From positions 4,274 to 13,189 of the forward strand of contig MAXM01000298.1 of the NCBI GenBank assembly GCA_001751015.1: 8,916 nucleotides of DNA, read 5' to 3'. A model generated the notes under the pieces. That model saw only the letters and a program-made list of their open reading frames with translations. It was not told the origin of the DNA and did not search any database. Every line of letters begins with the position of its first letter. Within the stretch, counting starts at the first letter, position 1. This DNA is from Desulfobacterales bacterium C00003106 (lineage in GTDB: Bacteria; Desulfobacterota; Desulfobacteria; Desulfobacterales; C00003106). Positions 7,251-8,916 of this stretch are shown here, in pieces. The translations under genes and the position numbers were made by a program.

Positions 7251-7817
7251 ATGGAAAACACAAATGACGCATTGCATATAGAACCCGCATGGCTCGGAGA
7301 AGTGGAAAAGGAGACGGGAATTGGCGTCTCAGCCTGTTATCAATGCAAAAAATGTACGAATGGTTGTCCTGTGACCTTTGCCATGGATATCTATCCGGAT
7401 CAGGTTATTCGCCTGGTTCAGATGGGGCAGAAAGAGCGTGTTCTATCCTGTTCAACGATCTGGGTCTGTTCGGCATGTGAGACATGCACGACGCGCTGTC
7501 CCAATGGGGTTGACGTGGCCGGGGTCATGGACTACCTGAAGGAAACGGCTGTGAGGAGAGGGGCTGACATCCCGCAGTCCAATACCTATACCTTTCACAG
7601 GACATTTCTTGATGAAATCAGGAAGTTGGGGCGTATCTCCGAGGCCGGGCTGATAAGGAACTATATGCTCAAGAGCGGGGTGCTGAGAAAGAGATTACAG
7701 GATGGATCCCTAATAGGAGATCTATTGTTAGGCTGGTCCATGTTCAAGAAAGGACGGATGAATCTCCTTCCAAAGAAGATCAAGGCAAGGGGAGAAATTA
7801 GTAAGATCTTGAAGTGA
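7251..7817 (+). CDS. hdrC: Heterodisulfide-reductase-like subunit C (2[4Fe-4S])
   Basis: HdrC carries electrons from HdrA to HdrB. The 188-residue product has the two classical motifs CYQCKKCTNGCP (Cys29, 32, 35, 39) and CSACETCTTRCPNGVDV (Cys73, 76, 79, 83), followed by a mostly helical, basic C-terminal region (about 110-188) that normally contacts HdrB. ATG 7251 is 12 bases after the metF stop; AAGG at 7237-7240 is a weak ribosome site. Unlike the four-cluster protein at 5027, it has no extra ferredoxin domain. It ends in TGA at 7815-7817. The octamer array then separates it from hdrB, a gap of 110 bases where the two genes are usually adjacent. Confidence 0.93.
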   Translation: MENTNDALHIEPAWLGEVEKETGIGVSACYQCKKCTNGCPVTFAMDIYPDQVIRLVQMGQKERVLSCSTIWVCSACETCTTRCPNGVDVAGVMDYLKETAVRRGADIPQSNTYTFHRTFLDEIRKLGRISEAGLIRNYMLKSGVLRKRLQDGSLIGDLLLGWSMFKKGRMNLLPKKIKARGEISKILK

Positions 7818-7824
7818 GACCTAT

Positions 7825-7904
7825 GGTTAAGTGGTCGAATGGTCAAGTGGTCAAATAGTTGAGTGGTTAACTACTTGACAATTTGACGATTCAACTATTT
7901 GACA
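7825..7904. repeat. Inverted array of degenerate octamers (array 2)
   Basis: Ten units of eight bases lie between hdrC and hdrB. Six have the forward form (GGTTAAGT, GGTCGAAT, GGTCAAGT, GGTCAAAT, AGTTGAGT, GGTTAACT) and four the reverse form (ACTTGACA, ATTTGACG, ATTCAACT, ATTTGACA). It has the same unit length, unit consensus and head-to-head layout as the array at 5575-5670, but a different unit count and diverged units. The arms can fold back on each other around 7872/7873. The array begins 7 bases after the hdrC stop. Confidence 0.85.
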
Positions 7905-7917
7905 ATCTCTATAAAGT

Positions 7918-7921
7918 AGGG
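7918..7921 (+). promoter_or_regulatory. Ribosome binding site that fixes the hdrB start
   Basis: AGGG, followed by six bases and ATG at 7928. It decides against the TTG at 7883, which lies inside the octamer array and would add 15 residues unlike the family. Confidence 0.65.
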
Positions 7922-7927
7922 ACACAA

Positions 7928-8755
7928 ATGAGAAAAGTAAGTTACTATCCAGGCTGTTCATTAGAGGGAACTGCCAGGGATTATAGTGAATCTATTCATG
8001 CGGTCTGTCGGGAACTGGGGATTGACCTGGAGGAGCTGGAGGATTGGAACTGCTGTGGCGCTACGGCTGCTCACAGCATAGATCACGAGGCCTCCATTGA
8101 GCTTGCGGGAAGGAATCTGACCATAGCCGCAAGCAAGGGACAGGATCTGGTAGTGCCATGCCCGCTCTGTTTCAACCGGCTGAAAACGGCGGAAAAGGCA
8201 AGGTCATTCTATAATCAGAAGACCGGTATACTCGATCTGGCCGATTTTATGAGTCGGGATGATATTCTCGATCTGATTGAATCAAGAGTGACCAGGCCTC
8301 TATCCGGGATCAAGGCGGTCTGTTACTATGGCTGCATGTCGAGCAGGCCTCCCGGGATTACTGATGCCGCGGCCTGTGAGAATCCGACAAGCATGGACCG
8401 CATCATGGACCGCCTCGGCGCGGAAGTGATTCCCTGGTCATATAAGACCGATTGCTGCGGCGCAAGCCATGTGATCGCAAGGCAGGATATCGTCCTCGAG
8501 TTGGTGAAGAGGCTATATGCAAAAGCGGACGCAGCGGGGGCGAACTGCATAGTGGTTTCCTGCCAGATGTGCCAGGCCAACCTGGACATGTATCAAGAGA
8601 AGATCTGTCGAAAATTCGAAACCGAGTATTACCTTCCTATTATCTATTTTACGGAGATGATAGGGCTTGCCATGGCTCACAGGGGCGTGAAGACCTGGTT
8701 TTCCCGTCATTTTGTCGAGCCGGACAGGCTCCTTGCCGAAGCAGGGCTTGTTTAG
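7928..8755 (+). CDS. hdrB: Heterodisulfide-reductase-like subunit B with two CCG domains
   Basis: In methanogens HdrB holds two noncubane [4Fe-4S] clusters where CoM-S-S-CoB is reduced; bacterial homologues act on other, often unknown, acceptors. The product has 275 residues, close to the family size. It begins MRKVSYYPGCS, the usual HdrB N-terminus. Both cysteine-rich (CCG) motifs are complete: Cys10, Cys42-Cys43 (NCCGA), Cys78 and Cys81 (CPLC); then Cys136 (CYYGC), Cys176-Cys177 (DCCGA), Cys212 and Cys215 (CQMC). The spacing is C-x31-CC-x34-CxxC and C-x39-CC-x34-CxxC. No membrane anchor is seen, so the protein is soluble. Since both sites are intact, it should bind two clusters and be catalytically competent. 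The physiological substrate in this organism cannot be read from the sequence; with MetV/MetF next to it, HdrB may pass electrons on instead of reducing a disulfide. Confidence 0.94.
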   Translation: MRKVSYYPGCSLEGTARDYSESIHAVCRELGIDLEELEDWNCCGATAAHSIDHEASIELAGRNLTIAASKGQDLVVPCPLCFNRLKTAEKARSFYNQKTGILDLADFMSRDDILDLIESRVTRPLSGIKAVCYYGCMSSRPPGITDAAACENPTSMDRIMDRLGAEVIPWSYKTDCCGASHVIARQDIVLELVKRLYAKADAAGANCIVVSCQMCQANLDMYQEKICRKFETEYYLPIIYFTEMIGLAMAHRGVKTWFSRHFVEPDRLLAEAGLV

Positions 8756-8791
8756 ATCAGGGATCAGGGGGTCAGGAATCAGGGGTTGGGG
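8756..8791. repeat. Short G-rich heptamer tract right after hdrB
   Basis: Starting on the base after the hdrB stop, the sequence reads as seven-base units: ATCAGGG, ATCAGGG, GGTCAGG, AATCAGG, GGTTGGG. Four runs of three or more G (8760-8762, 8767-8771, 8782-8785, 8788-8791) could in principle form a G-quadruplex, although one loop would be 10 bases. The unit length is seven here, against eight in the two other arrays, and there is no inverted arm. The rest of the window, 8792-8916, shows no gene or terminator; a 5-bp inverted repeat (CGTAC / GTACG, 8888-8903) is the only structure seen there. Confidence 0.6.
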
Positions 8792-8916
8792 AAGATCGTC
8801 CGTGGTGAGCATAGAACTTGCCAATCGTCACTCTATAGACCTTCACATAAATAATTGCACGGCGTTATCGGTCAAAATCCTCGACAACGTACCCCAATGT
8901 ACGCCTTACTCGAATT

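Noticed and set aside
1400..7817. A genetic code in which TGA means Trp or Gly
   Set aside because: TGA is the natural stop of mvhD (5025-5027) and hdrC (7815-7817), and neither recoded position is a Trp or Gly column in its family.
5575..7904. Octamer arrays as CRISPR
   Set aside because: Units are 8 bases, contiguous, without spacers, and reverse orientation midway; no cas genes are present.
7883..7927. Upstream TTG start for hdrB
   Set aside because: It lies in the octamer array, lacks a ribosome site, and would add residues not seen in HdrB; ATG 7928 has AGGG at the right distance and gives the usual N-terminus.

Overview
The window looks like part of the chromosome of a strictly anaerobic bacterium that uses the Wood-Ljungdahl (reductive acetyl-CoA) pathway. 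The best guess is a Desulfobacterota (deltaproteobacterial) sulfate reducer or syntroph; a different anaerobic phylum with the same modules cannot be excluded from sequence alone. The clues are a Ni-Fe carbon monoxide dehydrogenase, a MetV/MetF-type methylenetetrahydrofolate reductase, a soluble heterodisulfide-reductase-like electron relay (HdrA, MvhD, two HdrC-type proteins, HdrB) and use of selenocysteine. All recognisable genes are on the + strand.

Layout: 1-1029 is the C-terminal half of a CO dehydrogenase (CooS/AcsA/CdhA-like), cut by the left edge. 1030-1201 is non-coding and carries a 9-bp inverted repeat. 1202-4243 is a tandem (double) HdrA read through an in-frame TGA at 1400-1402. 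4245-5027 is an MvhD-type subunit with a C-terminal winged-helix-like extension, read through an in-frame TGA at 4449-4451. 5027-5569 is an HdrC-like protein with four [4Fe-4S] motifs. 5575-5670 is an inverted array of octamers. 5687-6382 is MetV and 6366-7238 is MetF. 7251-7817 is a classical HdrC. 7825-7904 is a second inverted octamer array. 7928-8755 is HdrB. The remaining 160 bases hold a G-rich heptamer tract and no gene that I can support.

The main result is that two genes which look broken are intact selenoprotein genes. In each, the reading frame continues unchanged past the TGA, the TGA falls exactly where the family has a conserved cysteine (Cys-x-x-Cys in HdrA; the last but one Cys of MvhD), and a stem-loop with G-U in its apical loop follows at the spacing expected of a bacterial SECIS element. 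TGA also ends two other genes here, so this is local recoding and not a changed genetic code.

Together the genes suggest a cytoplasmic complex in which MetV/MetF reduce methylene-THF to methyl-THF, and HdrA (flavin, with MvhD, HdrC and HdrB) couples this to another electron carrier, as has been proposed for the MetFV-HdrABC-MvhD complex of Moorella thermoacetica. The CO dehydrogenase would use the methyl group and CO2/CO in the same pathway. The complex and its energetics are inferred from gene content, not shown by the sequence.
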